Assembly: GCA_029204225.1 (NCBI GenBank)
Contig: CM055101.1
Location: 35,517,648-35,581,647, forward strand
Direction: 5' to 3'
DNA length: 64,000 nt
Source of the DNA: Diphasiastrum complanatum
Taxonomy: Eukaryota > Streptophyta > Lycopodiopsida > Lycopodiales > Lycopodiaceae
Shown: positions 13,549 through 25,415 of the stretch, piece by piece
How the letters are laid out: every line of letters starts with the position of its first letter
How positions within the stretch are numbered: the stretch's first letter is position 1
Notes under the pieces: generated by a model
Told to the model about the DNA's origin: nothing
Databases searched by the model: none
What the model saw: only the letters and a program-made list of their open reading frames with translations
Program-made: the position numbers and the translations under genes

Positions 13549-13766
13549 CATTTAACAACAATAAGTTAAGGGTGTTGGCTCAATTGGTTATCTTGACATC
13601 CAAAGTTTCTTTGGTCTCAAGTTCGAGCCTCTCCTTGGAAACCAAGAAGCATTTAACAACAATCAGTTAGGGGTGTTGGCTCAATTGGTTATCTTGACAT
13701 CCAAAGTTTCTTTGGTCTCAAGTTCGAGCCTCCCCTTACAAACCAAGAAGCATTTAACAACAATCA
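13549..13766 (+). repeat. Two tandem tRNA-related units (SINE-like), period 101 bp
   Basis: A unit of 101 bp occurs twice with only a few differences. Each copy contains GTTGGCTCAATTGG, resembling a polymerase III A box, and AAGTTCGAGCC about 40 bp later, resembling a B box. CATTTAACAACAAT occurs at the left edge, between the copies and at the right edge (13549, 13650, 13751). This could be a target-site duplication copied along with the unit. Known plant SINEs have tRNA-like heads of this kind. Family identity is not established. Confidence 0.6.
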
Positions 13767-14827
13767 AGTAATAAATTTCTTGAACCAAATTTTCTCCAAA
13801 AAGGAAAAAGAAAAAGAAAAAATTGGATACAAAACTTGAGTGAAGTCTTAGACTTTTCCCACTCAGGCAATTTTTGATATGTTTAATATTGCCCTAGCCT
13901 TTCTGATACCTTTGAGATTGAACACTTGAAAATAGACACATGGTGTACGAAAATAGCACATGTCCTTATCCAGCGAAGTGTAAAGATTAGTTGTCACTAG
14001 TGAATAACATCAAAACACGTGTGCAAATAATGTGTGGTCGCGTGCCACCACACCTGTATAAGTTTGATGGTTTTGTCTATCAAATGGTGCTTGACCTTGG
14101 AGGGTGTAGGTAATGACAACACATGTAAAAACTAATGCTTGTGAGGTACCCCATAGGCTTCCATTCCTTGGATGGTGGCTTTGCATCAATGTCTCATTCT
14201 TCATGACATATATGTATTCTTCCCACATGATGGCTTTCATCTAATCATCGCTCATAGCAACTTTCTTAAAAAAATTAGGTTCGTTAAGGACACTAGCCAT
14301 CAGTGCTCGGGAAAACCGACGGCAAAGTAAATGATTGGAACTAGCAAGTTTTCTCAAAAAAAGGTATCATATAATACTTGATGGCTTTTTTATACAAAGC
14401 ATATGAACATTTTTCTGAGTAAAAGCCTTCAGAAAACTGATAAGTTATATAAAATGTAGGTTTTTTGAGGATAACTCAAAAGAAGTTTCCTGAAGCACTA
14501 CTAGCCATCAATGCATAATTAACATAAGACTTAGGCTCTCTTGGACAAAGTTGCCACCTGGAATCTAAATACTTGATTCTGGCATACTATTATCCTGATT
14601 ATCATCAATTACTTTCAAGTACCACTTTAGTCTTTGGAATCAATAATGATGATCTTGTACATTAGCATCAATATAAGAAGAATTAGCATCTGAAGTAGAA
14701 ATAAAAGAATTATTCTCACCATCAAGTGCTTGATTACCTTGATAAGAAAGACATTTGGCACCGCTGAACTATATAAGAGGAGCACGCAAAAATATTATAA
14801 TATGTACATAGTCTTATTATTCTCTTT
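13767..14827. other. No gene seen
   Basis: Nothing is supported in this stretch. It is AT-rich with short frames, and it runs up to the left pseudo-LTR of the Penelope-like element. Confidence 0.4.
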
Positions 14828-16537
14828 CTTACAAGGTTTTTTTTATTGTTGTACCCTTGCATATGATGAAGTTCCATTTTTAACTTAGAGGGTTTCCCAC
14901 AAAAATTTGAAATGGTTTTGTCTGTTTAAAATAATTTGGAGGGAAATGGAATTTCCCACTCCCACTCACTCCTTCCAAGTTATTTTCTTACTGGGCACTA
15001 TAAGTGCATGCTCTTTTCAACCCTTCTGCTTTACAACACCGGTGAAGAACTTTGCTCCTCTGTTACTTGCTAAAAGTGCGGCCTACCTACCTACGGATCA
15101 ACGATTTGATAGCTTACAATATGTATCTACTTCTCTCTTACACTCCTCTCATATTTACTCTACTTTCCGGAGAAGGATGCTTTAATAATGTTCTGCTTTG
15201 GTATGTTATTCATCACTCTAAACCATGTAAAGGCTGTGATAGGTTAAAAACGCATTGAGGTCCAGCGATGGACAACAATGATACTTCTTGATTCTTGAAA
15301 CCGTCCATCCTGCCTCAGTAGGCAGTGATGGACAGTTTTGGTTATGTGATAATCTTCTAAAAATGCAGGTGATAACAATGATATAATTACAATTTTTCCA
15401 TGCTATAACTTGCTCTTTATGGCTTAGAGAGCAGCGATGGAGGGTTGCTTCACTCCTGCACATACTACATGCCCTTTTTGTAAATAGAATGGGTGTTGTT
15501 CTAGCAATGGACAACAGATCGCTGCATACTATCCAAAAGATGAGTGTTTATCAATATTGTTATGTTCTATCCAGTGATTAATAGCATAGGCATGACGGAC
15601 TCACAATACCACCAATTTACACATAAAGACCTTACTGTTCCAATGATGGATAGGAGAGGCATCTCCTTTTCAAATCTTAATACTATAAATTCATTTATGG
15701 CTAACTGTCCAGTGATGGACCATAAACTTATGCTATCTATACATAGACTTCTTCACTTTAAAAGCCTCCTCCAACCAGCGATGGAAGGATGGACACTTTT
15801 AAGCTTAGCTCTTACATATGTGCTCTCTTTACAAGTGTTCATAGATCTTTTGATCTCATAGTATGAAGCTAATGATATCTCATGTTGTAGCTTCAGTATA
15901 CTGCTCCGGCTTTGTCAGAATATTACTTGGTTCTTTCTTGAACCGACTACTCGCCATTTCAAGGTATGCAACCAACTAGATCTCTGTAATGCAAAGTTAA
16001 CTAACATAGTCAAGAGATGTCTTGTAAGTGCTTTCTACATAACTCTTTGTAGCAATATGCTCACTCCACAATTTCTTGGCCTACTTATGATCTAAAAGAG
16101 TAAAAACTCATTCGCTTAAGAACTACTATGGCCGCCTCTCAAGAAGCTACGTCTACAACCATTCAGATATGCTTTCCAAGTTTAAATAAACTCTTCACAA
16201 CTTTGGTAAGTATGGTAGTTTCAGTTCCATAAAGGCTATGATATACCATTACTCTACACAAATTCACTTTTTCTTTCCGCTTTTCTATTTCCCTTGTTCA
16301 AAAGTAAGTAACGACATAAGACCACACTCAAATCAAACTAAAATACCTTGAAATAAGAATTTGTCACCAAAAGTAAAAGTAAGGACTCCAGTATTATGAT
16401 ATTAGATAGCATGGATATGTGTAAGAATCATAGTTTATACTAAGGGAGTAGAATGGCAAGGATCTGTCCTACTACCCAGTATAAACATTGGCAGCCTCTT
16501 ACTCTGTATTAATCACATATTTCCTATACAGTGTCCT
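14828..16537 (+). repeat. Left direct repeat (pseudo-LTR) of the Penelope-like element
   Basis: This 1710-bp stretch aligns over its full length with 21034-22685. Scattered substitutions and small indels separate them, such as about 30 bp near 15085-15115 that are missing from the right copy. It carries the eight-copy dyad array at 15260-15787. Short frames inside are open in both copies but look noncoding. It ends ten bases before a separate 11-bp hairpin. Confidence 0.85.
15260..15787 (+). repeat. Array of eight GTCCA-GCGA-TGGAC dyads, left copy
   Basis: The core is a 5-bp stem (GTCCA/TGGAC) around a four-base centre. Centres begin at about 15265, 15325, 15434, 15504, 15574, 15643, 15711 and 15778, and the last six are spaced 70, 70, 69, 68 and 67 bp. 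Centres read GCGA, GTGA, GCGA, GCAA, GTGA, ATGA, GTGA and GCGA. The 15260 and 15707 copies have the full 5-bp stem; others keep only CCA/TGG or half. The sequence between dyads is not obviously repeated. Function is unknown. Confidence 0.8.
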
Positions 16538-16547
16538 AATACCGTGG

Positions 16548-16572
16548 ATGTTATATCATTCTGATATAACAT
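16548..16572. repeat. 11-bp hairpin just after the left pseudo-LTR
   Basis: ATGTTATATCA, a 3-nt loop (TTC), then the exact reverse complement. It lies ten bases past the repeat boundary and is absent at the matching place after the right copy. Confidence 0.7.
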
Positions 16573-17440
16573 TCATGGTAACACTTCACCTTACCTCTGT
16601 TAGTGTTACTTTAGACTTTTGGTGACATACAACTGGAAAGCATGGATATGCTCAGGAGTATGGATAGCAATGCGTGACATACCTTACGCTGTAAGGGTCA
16701 CTTGGGTCAGTATAGCATGGATTTGCTCTGATACCAGCACAATGTTCACACCAGGTCTTTTGGCTAAGCAAAACTTTGAACGGTTTAAACTTTTCATGCT
16801 CTTCTTTAATTAAAATGAATTGATACGGACCAACTGACCGTAGGCTGATCAGTATGGCACTCGCCCTGATACGGTGATATGACAGCTTGGCCTATCGCTA
16901 AAAAATCATCTGTATGTGAAGATTGGACTATGTTTTAAATCACTATTCAAAGCTGTTAAGTAGTATAACTTCTTTTGGACATGAATAACAACTATCGTTC
17001 AGCTATGACACCTGTCTTCCTCACTGAACTAACTTGAGCGGTTTTGTTTTGCGGGATGGTGGCAGGTATCAGCTGGACATCTTGAAAGTGGTTGTGCTTT
17101 ATGGTGCTTTCTAGTACTGTATTTTACTTTTCAGCTATACTTTACCTTGTTGGATTATGAATAAAGGCTTTACAGAGCTTCAGTCTTGCTTTGTCAAGAT
17201 GAACTAAGTGCGGTCTTGTATCTCTCTCTCTTGCATCCTGGTGGTGTAAATCCGACTATTCCTTGGTTGGGATAGTACTGAATCTCTTACCTTTTATCCA
17301 ATTCATAAGCTAACAAAGGTCCTTCTGTATGTTTTAGTCCACATGATGGCTTCAAGAAGCTACAGCTTTGGGTTATGGGGAGCCCCTACCTCCACCTAAC
17401 CTTTTTGTTCAGACTATTATTTGTTGTATGAAGAAGGCCG
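16573..17440. other. 5' internal region of the Penelope-like element, no gene seen
   Basis: I see no open frame of note. AGCATGGATATG-like words recur near 16410, 16637 and 16714. GCTCTGATACCA at 16725-16736 matches 12 bases of the complement of the Copia PBS, but no LTR abuts it. It probably represents untranslated leader of the element. Confidence 0.4.
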
Positions 17441-18520
17441 TTGAGTTACATAGACACTGATAGGGCTACATGTGCTTCTGTTGGACCTGAGGATAAGATT
17501 CTTTGTTTGATTGATTTGCTAGAGACCATTGATTGGGTAAAGATTTATCTTGAGTTTGTTAAGAAGAAAAAACCGCTGAGCCTTGTGGAAAATTTTTATA
17601 GTCGTCTTAATGATTTTGCTGAAAAGTTTGAAGAGGAAGAAAAGTTCTGCAATTCGCACATCAGAAAAGTGTTTATGTGTTTAGAAAATGAAAATGGTAT
17701 TTCTCCTACTGTCACTACCCCTTCTGCTTCTGATGCTCCCACCTCTTCTCACCCACTTGTTTATACTGAAGACCTTGATGAAGATAGTGCCTCTTAGTTT
17801 GAGATCTTTTCTCAAGACATTTGCGATATTGGTGACCTCTTCTTTTGATTTCTATCAATCCAAAAAATCTGCCAAGTCCCTTTTGTTCCTGCAAGCTCTG
17901 GAGTCTCGCTTCTGTTAATCTCCTTGCACCGATACCTATTGACCTTTGGATTTTGATGACTCATTTGACAGAAAAAGAAATACAAGTCTGCAAATTGGCC
18001 GCTCTGCACAAAAATCCCTCACTCGAGACCCCTGTTTCTTTTGATACCATTATCCACATGAACAAATTTGAACCCTCTCGTTGCCCCTCTAAGCAAGTTT
18101 GGGCTAGGACCAGAGGACACTTTGAGACTGGCTTCAATAGAATGAACCTACACCAAGCCAGAATATGGAACTAGAAAAGACCCTTTTTCAAATGTAGATG
18201 TGGTGAAAAATGTAAAAATAGTTCTTCCATCATTTGGTTTGATCATGCTATCTGGTTCATTATGAATAACCTTGCCAAGTTTTTTCCTAGTGCTTCCCTC
18301 TAGAATCAGATAAATGCCTTCTTCATGTGGCTAAATAAACCTGCTAGGGATGTGGTAAAATCTCTTGTTACTTTTCTCTTTATCCGCCAATACATGATTG
18401 ATGCCTCTATTGAACTTGCTAAGGACTCCTCCACCAAATTACTTGCACCTTTAGGAGATGCTGAGAATATCCGAGAGATAGGATGCCTCTTAAAACGTCC
18501 CAGTTTTTCTACCCTCTAAG
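17441..18520 (+). pseudogene. Upstream ORF region of the Penelope-like element
   Basis: A 118-codon frame at 17441-17797 begins MSYIDTDRATCASVG. It is charged and possibly helical in the middle and ends in a Ser/Thr/Pro-rich acidic tail. After a stop and frame changes, weaker frames follow (17845-18174 and 18325-18519), the last reading MWLNKPARDVVKSLVTFLF. Codons between them are interrupted by TAG at 18174 and 18301. Position suggests it is the N-terminal part of the element's protein, upstream of reverse transcriptase. I do not recognise a domain and would not assign a function. Confidence 0.5.
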
Positions 18521-18848
18521 ACAAGTACTTCCAGAACTCAAACAAAAGGACGGGCTCTTTTAATTTGAATAATCCGAACTCATTCATTTTCGGTTCAGGA
18601 ACAGGGAAGAAAAAGCGTGTCTCAGATTACAAAGCAAAGGAAGGACAGAGCAATGAAAACAAAGAAGACTTACCAATCAAAAAGCTGAATTTTTACAGAT
18701 CCTAATCGTTGTGCAGGATGAAGAAGACAGTGTTAGAAGAAAAATCAGCGTTTCAGCAACCAGACGTCTCTAGTTTTCCACTAGTAGCCACTCAGGGAGA
18801 CTATTTTTACATTAATGTTATGGAAATAGAGTATTTGAGTTTATCCAT

Positions 18849-20754
18849 GTGAAGCATTTTTATGCTCACGTTTTATGCAGAATTTTTGGTACTATTGACG
18901 AACTATTTTATGATATTACGTTCGGCTGGACTTATCTACCAAGTGTTAAACGTAAATGGTATTTTTCTTATGATGTGTTTTGCCATTTTGATATAGATAA
19001 CATTCATCCTTGTCAATGTTACTCTTTTAACCGTTTCAAGAACTTTATCTCTGAAAAATTTGGCCATGTCGTTTGCACAGACTGTAAGGTTATTAAGAGT
19101 TCTCTCTTACGAAAATCGTTAGAAAAAGGCCTAAATCATATAACTTTAAGACAAGCTAACGTGAACGAAGTCGCTTTAGAGCTTTATGATGGATGGTTTA
19201 AACTCATGGACTTCCTACCTTCTTATACAACAAAGGAACATGCTACGTTTTGTAAAAGAATCGCTTTAAGTCATATTAGAAAGGGTAAATGGCTTCATGG
19301 AAATATTGAATCTCTTTCCCAAAATAAGATTGCAAAGGACGAGTTACTTTGGCTTACAAACTCTCTATACATTGATGGAATTGATAAAGCACAACATAAT
19401 CCTTGTTTCATGTGTAAATTCTTTGTACAAAATTTGGCCATAAAACGACTTAACAGTCTAAATTTTACTCCTTTTCCTAACGATCAATCTAATCATGTGG
19501 AGGATTCCTTGTCATATATAACGAACATTTCTACGAACGCTCTACCTGAAATTTTCCTGGGCAATAATTCTCTACCTTACCTTCTTTGCACTTTTAAAGC
19601 CCACAAAGACTCTTTCATATGGATTACCAATGCTCACGATTGCTGCTTTACCATACTTACCAAATTTCTCACAGGAGCTCTTGGTATGCTGTCACCTTTC
19701 ATCATGGAAGGTGCAGGGCTTAAGGTGAATACCTACAAGAGTATCATTAAAGCTGATGTGATTTCACATTGGCAATGTGAGTCATCAATGGATTTCTATC
19801 TAAACCTACCATCTCTGATTACCAATATGTGGGTCGCAAATATCTCAAAATGTTACGAGAATATACCCCTAGATGGCCCAAAGGGTTTAAAAACTGTTAT
19901 GAAGAAGGCAATAAAGTATGCCTTTAAATATCCAGACATAAACTTATATACTTTAAATGGAATCACTCACACGAAGTTTTCAATTGGTCATGGAATGCAA
20001 AACAATCACAAGATTGTCACACTCTGGATATAAACCTACTCTATCAATGGAACGACTTCTTGATTGATAATTGTATTGTCAGACTAGGAAACAAAACTGG
20101 AGACAAGTACGAGATATCCCTATGGGTTTTTTCTGCTCATCCACGTGGTGCAATTGGTATCTTTCCTTTTTTGAAGCACAATTTATTAAGAGACTTGCTA
20201 AATTGGGCATGACCTCTTTCATAAATGACTTTTGACATTCCTTTAGAGATATAGATGACATTTGTTTCATCAATAACCCTAATATCGAACTTTTTATGGA
20301 CAAAACATAGGTAAGGAACCCTGAAAATCCGTTTTGGATCTATCCCCTGGACTTTTCAGAAATAGAAAGAAAAGTGACTGAAGGGAATAAAATCAGCATT
20401 TTAGATATTTCTATTACCTTCGATAATATATCTGGGCTTACTTGTCTTTCTAAATACAACAAAAGAAGAGAACTACACTTTCCTTACTTACAATATATAC
20501 ATCTTGCTTCGAATAGACCAATCTATAATTCATATAAGGTTATTGTTTCACAAGTCATTGCCGCAATGTACTGCTATAACATGCAAGAGACGTTTCTTAA
20601 CGAAGTTGGAATTCTTGTTGATGCTTTTCAAAAAAATGGATTTATGAGAGATAAGCTCTGTCGTATCATCAATAAGTTGCCTACTTCAGAATCGTTCCCC
20701 GGTTTGTCATACACGTTACCACATGACATTGATATTCTTCTGGTGGGCAGTTAG
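18849..20754 (+). pseudogene. Penelope-like reverse transcriptase, inactivated
   Basis: The first 394 codons (18849-20030) are open. They carry a segment FGHVVCTDCKVIKSSLLRK, then LCTFKAHKDSFIWITNAH, which fits the RT fingers block K-hK-p-fR-I-t-, then NISKCYENIPLDG, matching palm motif A. The protein then continues in other frames: IDNCIVRLGN, then RDIPMGFFCSSTWCN (motif B-like PMGF), and FRDIDDICFINNP (motif C, xxDD) near 20245-20280. An open segment 20374-20754 holds the thumb-like ISILDISIT and YLQYIHLASNRP. Frameshifts near 20030-20110 and stops near 20236 and 20308 break the gene. Relative to the usual pattern, motif A has Asn where Asp is expected, and motif C has Asp-Ile-Asp-Asp where an aromatic residue usually leads. 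It cannot encode an active enzyme. Confidence 0.82.
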
Positions 20755-20782
20755 CTACCCCTTACGGGGTAGCTAACTGCCC
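20745..20782. repeat. Perfect 17-bp hairpin at the RT stop codon
   Basis: GGGCAGTTAGCTACCCC, loop TTAC, then the exact reverse complement. The stop codon TAG of the last RT frame (20752-20754) lies inside the left arm. About 40 bp further the CT tract starts. In RNA it would form a very stable stem. Whether it marks the 3' end of the element's transcript is inference. Confidence 0.9.
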
Positions 20783-20817
20783 CCAAAGGGATTCACTAAC
20801 TGCGGGTCGGTTGGTGG

Positions 20818-20957
<140 letters not shown>

Positions 20958-21033
20958 GGATGCTCCTTTGTTCAGTTTCACCCTACTGCATTAACAGAAA
21001 AGTGGACAAATACTGACATACCGCTACTTCAAA

Positions 21034-22685
21034 CTTACAAGGTTTTTTTATTGTTGTACCCTATGATGAAGTTCCATTTTTAACTTAGAGGGTTTCCCAC
21101 AAAAATTTGAAATGGTTTTCTCTGTTTAAAATAATTTGGAGGGAAATGGAATTTTCCACTCCCACCCACTCCTTCCAGGTTACTACCTTACTAGACACTA
21201 TAAGTGCATGCTCTTTTCAACCCTTCTGCTTTACAACACTGGTGAAGAACTTTGCTCCTCTGTCACTTGCTGAAAGTGCGCCCTATCTACCTACGTATTG
21301 CTTCTCTCTTACACTCCTCTCGTATTTACTCTACTCTCCGGAGAAGGATGCTTTAATAATGTTCTACTTTGATATGCCATTCATCACTCTAAACCATGTA
21401 AAGACTGTGATAGGTTCAAAATACATTGAGGTCCAGTGATAGACAACAACGATACTTGCTGATTCTTGAAACCATCCATCCTGCCTCAGTAGACAGTGAT
21501 GGACAGTTTTAGTTATGTGATAATCTTCTAAAAACGTAGGTGATAACAATGATATAATTACAGTTTTTCCATGCTATAACTTGCTCTTTATGGCTTAGAG
21601 AGCAACGATGGAGGGTTGCCTCACTCATGCACATACTACATGCACTTTTTGTGAACAGAATGGGCATTGTCCAGCGATGGACAGATCGCTGCATATTGTC
21701 CAAAAGATGAGTGTTTATCAATATTGTTATGTTCTATCCAGTGATGGATAGCATAGGCATGATGGACTCACACTTACTCACCAATTTGCGCATAAAGACC
21801 TTGTTGTACCAACGATGGACAGGAGAGGCATCTCCTTTTCAAATGTTAATACTCTAAATTCATTTATGGCTAACTGTCCAGCAATGGACCATAAGCTTAT
21901 GCTATCTGTTCATAGACTTCTTCACTTTAAAAGCCTCCTCCAACCAGCGATGGAAGGATGGACACTTTTAAGCTTAGCTCTTACATATGTGCTCTCTTTA
22001 CAAGTGTTCATAGATCTTTTGATCTCATAGTATGAAGCTAATGATATCTCATGTTGTAGCTTCGTTATATTGCTCCGACTTCATCAAAATATTACTTGGT
22101 TCGTTTTTGAACCGAGTACTTGCTATTGCAAGGTATGCAACCAACTAGATCTCTGCAATGCAAAGCTAACTAACATAGTCAGGAGATGTCTTGTAAGTGC
22201 TTTCTACATAACTCTTCGTAGCAATATGCTCACTCCACGGTTTGCTTGCTCATGATCTAAGTCATTCGCTTAAGAACTACTATGGCTGCCTCTCAAGAAG
22301 CTACGTCTACAACCATTCAAGTACGCTTTCTGAGTTTAAATAAACTCTTCAGAGTAAGTATGGTAGTTCTGGTTCCATAAAGGCTATGATATACCATTAC
22401 TCTAAACAAATTCACTTTTTCTTTTCGCTTTTCTATTTTCCTTGTTCGAAAGTACATAACGACATAAGACCACACTCAAATCAAACTAAAATACCTTGAA
22501 ATAAGAATTTGTCACCAAAAGGAATAGTAAGAACTCCAATATTATGATCTTAGACAACATGGATATGCGTAAGAATCATAGTTTATACTAAGGGAGTAGA
22601 ATGGCATGGATCTGCCCAACTACCCCATATTAACATTGGCAGTCTCTTACTCTATATTAATCACATCTTTCCTATACAGTGTCCT
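21034..22685 (+). repeat. Right direct repeat (pseudo-LTR) of the Penelope-like element
   Basis: This 1652-bp segment is the second copy of 14828-16537, in the same orientation with the same end words. It retains the dyad array (next entry). After its end the sequence changes to unrelated text with repeated AAAGTCAAA-GA-GCGA words (22785-22825) before a Copia relic. Confidence 0.85.
21431..21955 (+). repeat. Array of eight GTCCA-GCGA-TGGAC dyads, right copy
   Basis: Centres start at about 21436, 21496, 21605, 21674, 21741, 21812, 21881 and 21947, matching the left array in order and spacing. The copy at 21669-21682 has a perfect 5-bp stem. The copy at 21734-21751 extends to a 7-bp stem, CTATCCA-GTGA-TGGATAG. 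The copy at 21876-21889 has centre GCAA with an intact stem. Confidence 0.8.
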
Positions 22686-22989
22686 TGGACGTTTCTATTA
22701 CCAAAGCCTTGCTAGAGACACGAACAAGAAAAATTGGCAAAAGAGAATTTTTTGCAGTACAGTAGGAGAAAGTCAGACGATACGAAAGTCAAATGACGCG
22801 AAAGTCAAACGATGCGACACAAAAATAGTCATGATACCTTTTCTGCCCTCACGCTCCAAAAAGGACCAGCAAGATCATGCAAGTACCCAGAAGTACAGAT
22901 ATCTGATTTGATAGCATGATGTCAGCAGATACACTCTAGGTCGTGGCTAATCTGCCATTCTTGTAACTCGTGATTATTTTTATCACTAC

Positions 22990-23580
22990 ATAATCGAAAG
23001 CTCCCAGGGTACTATGGGCTGAAGCAGTAGCTACGGCCGCATACATCCAGAACAGGACAAGGAAGTCTGGTATCCCTCACACGACACCACAAGAGTTATG
23101 GTGGGGTAGAAAGCCCAACTTGTCTCACATCAGAATCTTTGGTTGTGCAGCTTATGCACACATTCTTGATAAGCTTCAAAAGAAGCTTGATGAGAAAGCT
23201 GAACAGGGATTTCTGGTAGGTTATGACAACAATTCGTCATAATAAAAAAAACTACATGCCATACACAAACACTGTGAAAACAGTGAGAGATGTCATATTT
23301 GATGAGAGCAGGACAATGGCCAATGACGATCCTGTTAGCTATGAGGTTCTGGAGAGATAATAATATGACCTGCCACTAGTGACAGAGGGAGCAGAAGATG
23401 AGCACAAAAATGAAGATTTTTGAGTCGCTTCACATTCGAGTGACGAATCAGAAGATGAAAGATTCGAGAGGCAACCTACTGCTATAGAAGTTGTAAACCA
23501 TGATGGTTCTGGACCTAGCAGAGTTCTAGTGGCTTAGCGGAAAGCCTAGCCCAAGGGAAATGGGTGGAGCTTCAACCGAA
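22990..23580 (+). pseudogene. Copia integrase C-terminal relic
   Basis: Starting near 23000 the plus strand reads PRVLWAEAVATAAYIQNRT, then TPQELWWGRKPNLSHIRIFG and CAAYAHI, the standard tail of the Ty1/Copia integrase core. It continues with KKLDEKAEQGFLVGYD. After two stops near 23240 a shifted frame gives KTVRDVIFDESRTMANDDP and an acidic stretch. No RT follows and no LTR is seen. It is a broken piece, unlinked to the other Copia fragments by strand or frame. Confidence 0.85.
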
Positions 23581-23599
23581 CTATGATATGTGCTTTGTT

Positions 23600-24540
23600 C
23601 AATCTTGTCAGAATCTGATATTGCAGCAAGTTGCACAGCTTAAGAGCAATGAAGAAGGGATGTAGACCGAGCTTCAGGATCCGAGAGGGAGGAAAGTAGT
23701 CGTGTGAGAAGGTGAGGTGAGTTGACCGAGTAGCCGGGAAGATGAAGAGATCTGGATCGAGTGTTTGAGAAAAATGTGAGTGGCGTGAGGCTGGCTAGGA
23801 GTCAAGAATTGTCATAAATCTTTGGATACTAATCCAAATAACCTACCATATCGATCAGATCAAAGCTAAGAGAATGCTCTAAAATTATATGTAAGAAAAC
23901 TTGAGATCAAAACTCAAATCAAATCTAAAAAACTTAAACAAAGTGAAAGGAAATTTCTAATCACCTATCTTGACAACTTTTGGGAGAATTGCAATAACTT
24001 TTGCATCTCTTACCGAAATTGCTTGAAAATTGGTGCAAATGAGATAAAACAAAGCTCTACATACTATTAAATCAAATTAGAAATACAAAATGAAAAGAAT
24101 GTCAAAAATTGATCTGTACAGGCCTAAAAATTTCAAACTTAAAAAAGTTAGCAAAAAAAAAGTTACAAATGCAATAAACTTATCATCTAATGAAATTCAC
24201 ATAGAATCATCATGAATTTAGGATCTACGCTTTGATATCAAGAAATGTCATGTGCCAGATTGAAGAAAATAGCAATTACAATGGAAGTAAAGCTAAAAGC
24301 AAGAAGAGAATAACAATCAAGATAGCATGTCCATAGAAAGCTAGAAACATAGAGATTACCATAGAATTACATTAGTAATGAAAGAATAGTACAAGCTATG
24401 AACATGAGCATTGATTCATGTGGATAAAGCACATGAGACCTAGCAAAGGAGATCACTATGGCTCACATTCACAAGGAGAAAGCAAGAAGCTCTCACTTGC
24501 AAATGAGCCAAAAGATCCACAAATTGATGTCTCTTGCCTA
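23600..24540. other. No gene seen
   Basis: A-rich sequence with no supportable frame. It may be a decayed element remnant, but nothing recognisable remains. Confidence 0.35.
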
Positions 24541-24723
24541 GTTATAGACAACTAGCGAAGCGTTCCCGTCGTTGACGGGCGGGGGGCGACGATCTGGGTG
24601 ACGGCCGATGATCTGGATGGTGGCCGATGGTTTAGGAAGAAAGTCGATGGTCATTGACGGCCAATGTTGGTGTGTGTATGTATGTGGCCGAAGTGTGTCC
24701 GCCGATGGCGGGTGGCCGATGAG

Positions 24724-24724
<1 letters not shown>

Positions 24725-24790
<66 letters not shown>
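24725..24790. repeat. (TG)n microsatellite
   Basis: About 33 uninterrupted TG units, followed within 15 bp by a short AG run. Confidence 0.97.
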
Positions 24791-24798
<8 letters not shown>

Positions 24799-25106
24799 AT
24801 GCGTAGAGAGAGAGAGAGATAGAGAGCCCTCGCACATCTCACATCTCAAATATCTCACATATCACGCACAGCTCGCATATCTCACATACTCAAAGAGAGA
24901 GTCTGGGTCAGAGAGAGGTCGAGAGAGACCTTCGGGACCTTCGCATATCTTGCACATCTCGTAGTCAAAGAGAGGCCGAGAGAGACCTTCAGTACCTTTG
25001 CATATCTCACGACTGCTACCCGAAAAAAAAAAAACATAAAGGAAAATGTGATTTTCGATGGCGGCAACCAATGGTGTGTCTGTGTGTCCGCGCAGGGGCG
25101 TGCGAC

Positions 25107-25415
<309 letters not shown>

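Noticed and set aside
13549-13766. CRISPR-like array because of regularly repeated CATTTAACAACAAT.
   Set aside because: Only three repeats, the intervening units are near-identical rather than unique, and the genome is a plant.
14907-15861. Frames in the pseudo-LTR that are open in both copies (for example MKWFCLFKIIWREMEF and MDRRGISFSN).
   Set aside because: They align only because the DNA is duplicated. Differences are mostly amino-acid changing and the frames lack a recognisable domain, so I treat them as noncoding.
14828-16537. Hammerhead ribozyme, expected in many Penelope-like pseudo-LTRs.
   Set aside because: I looked for CTGATGA followed by a short stem and GAAA on both strands and found only CTGATTCTTGAAACC (right copy), which lacks the core and stem II. 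A covariance search would be decisive.
16725-16736. Copia PBS complement GCTCTGATACCA inside the Penelope-like element.
   Set aside because: No LTR edge or Copia domain is near it; a 12-base match alone is not enough.
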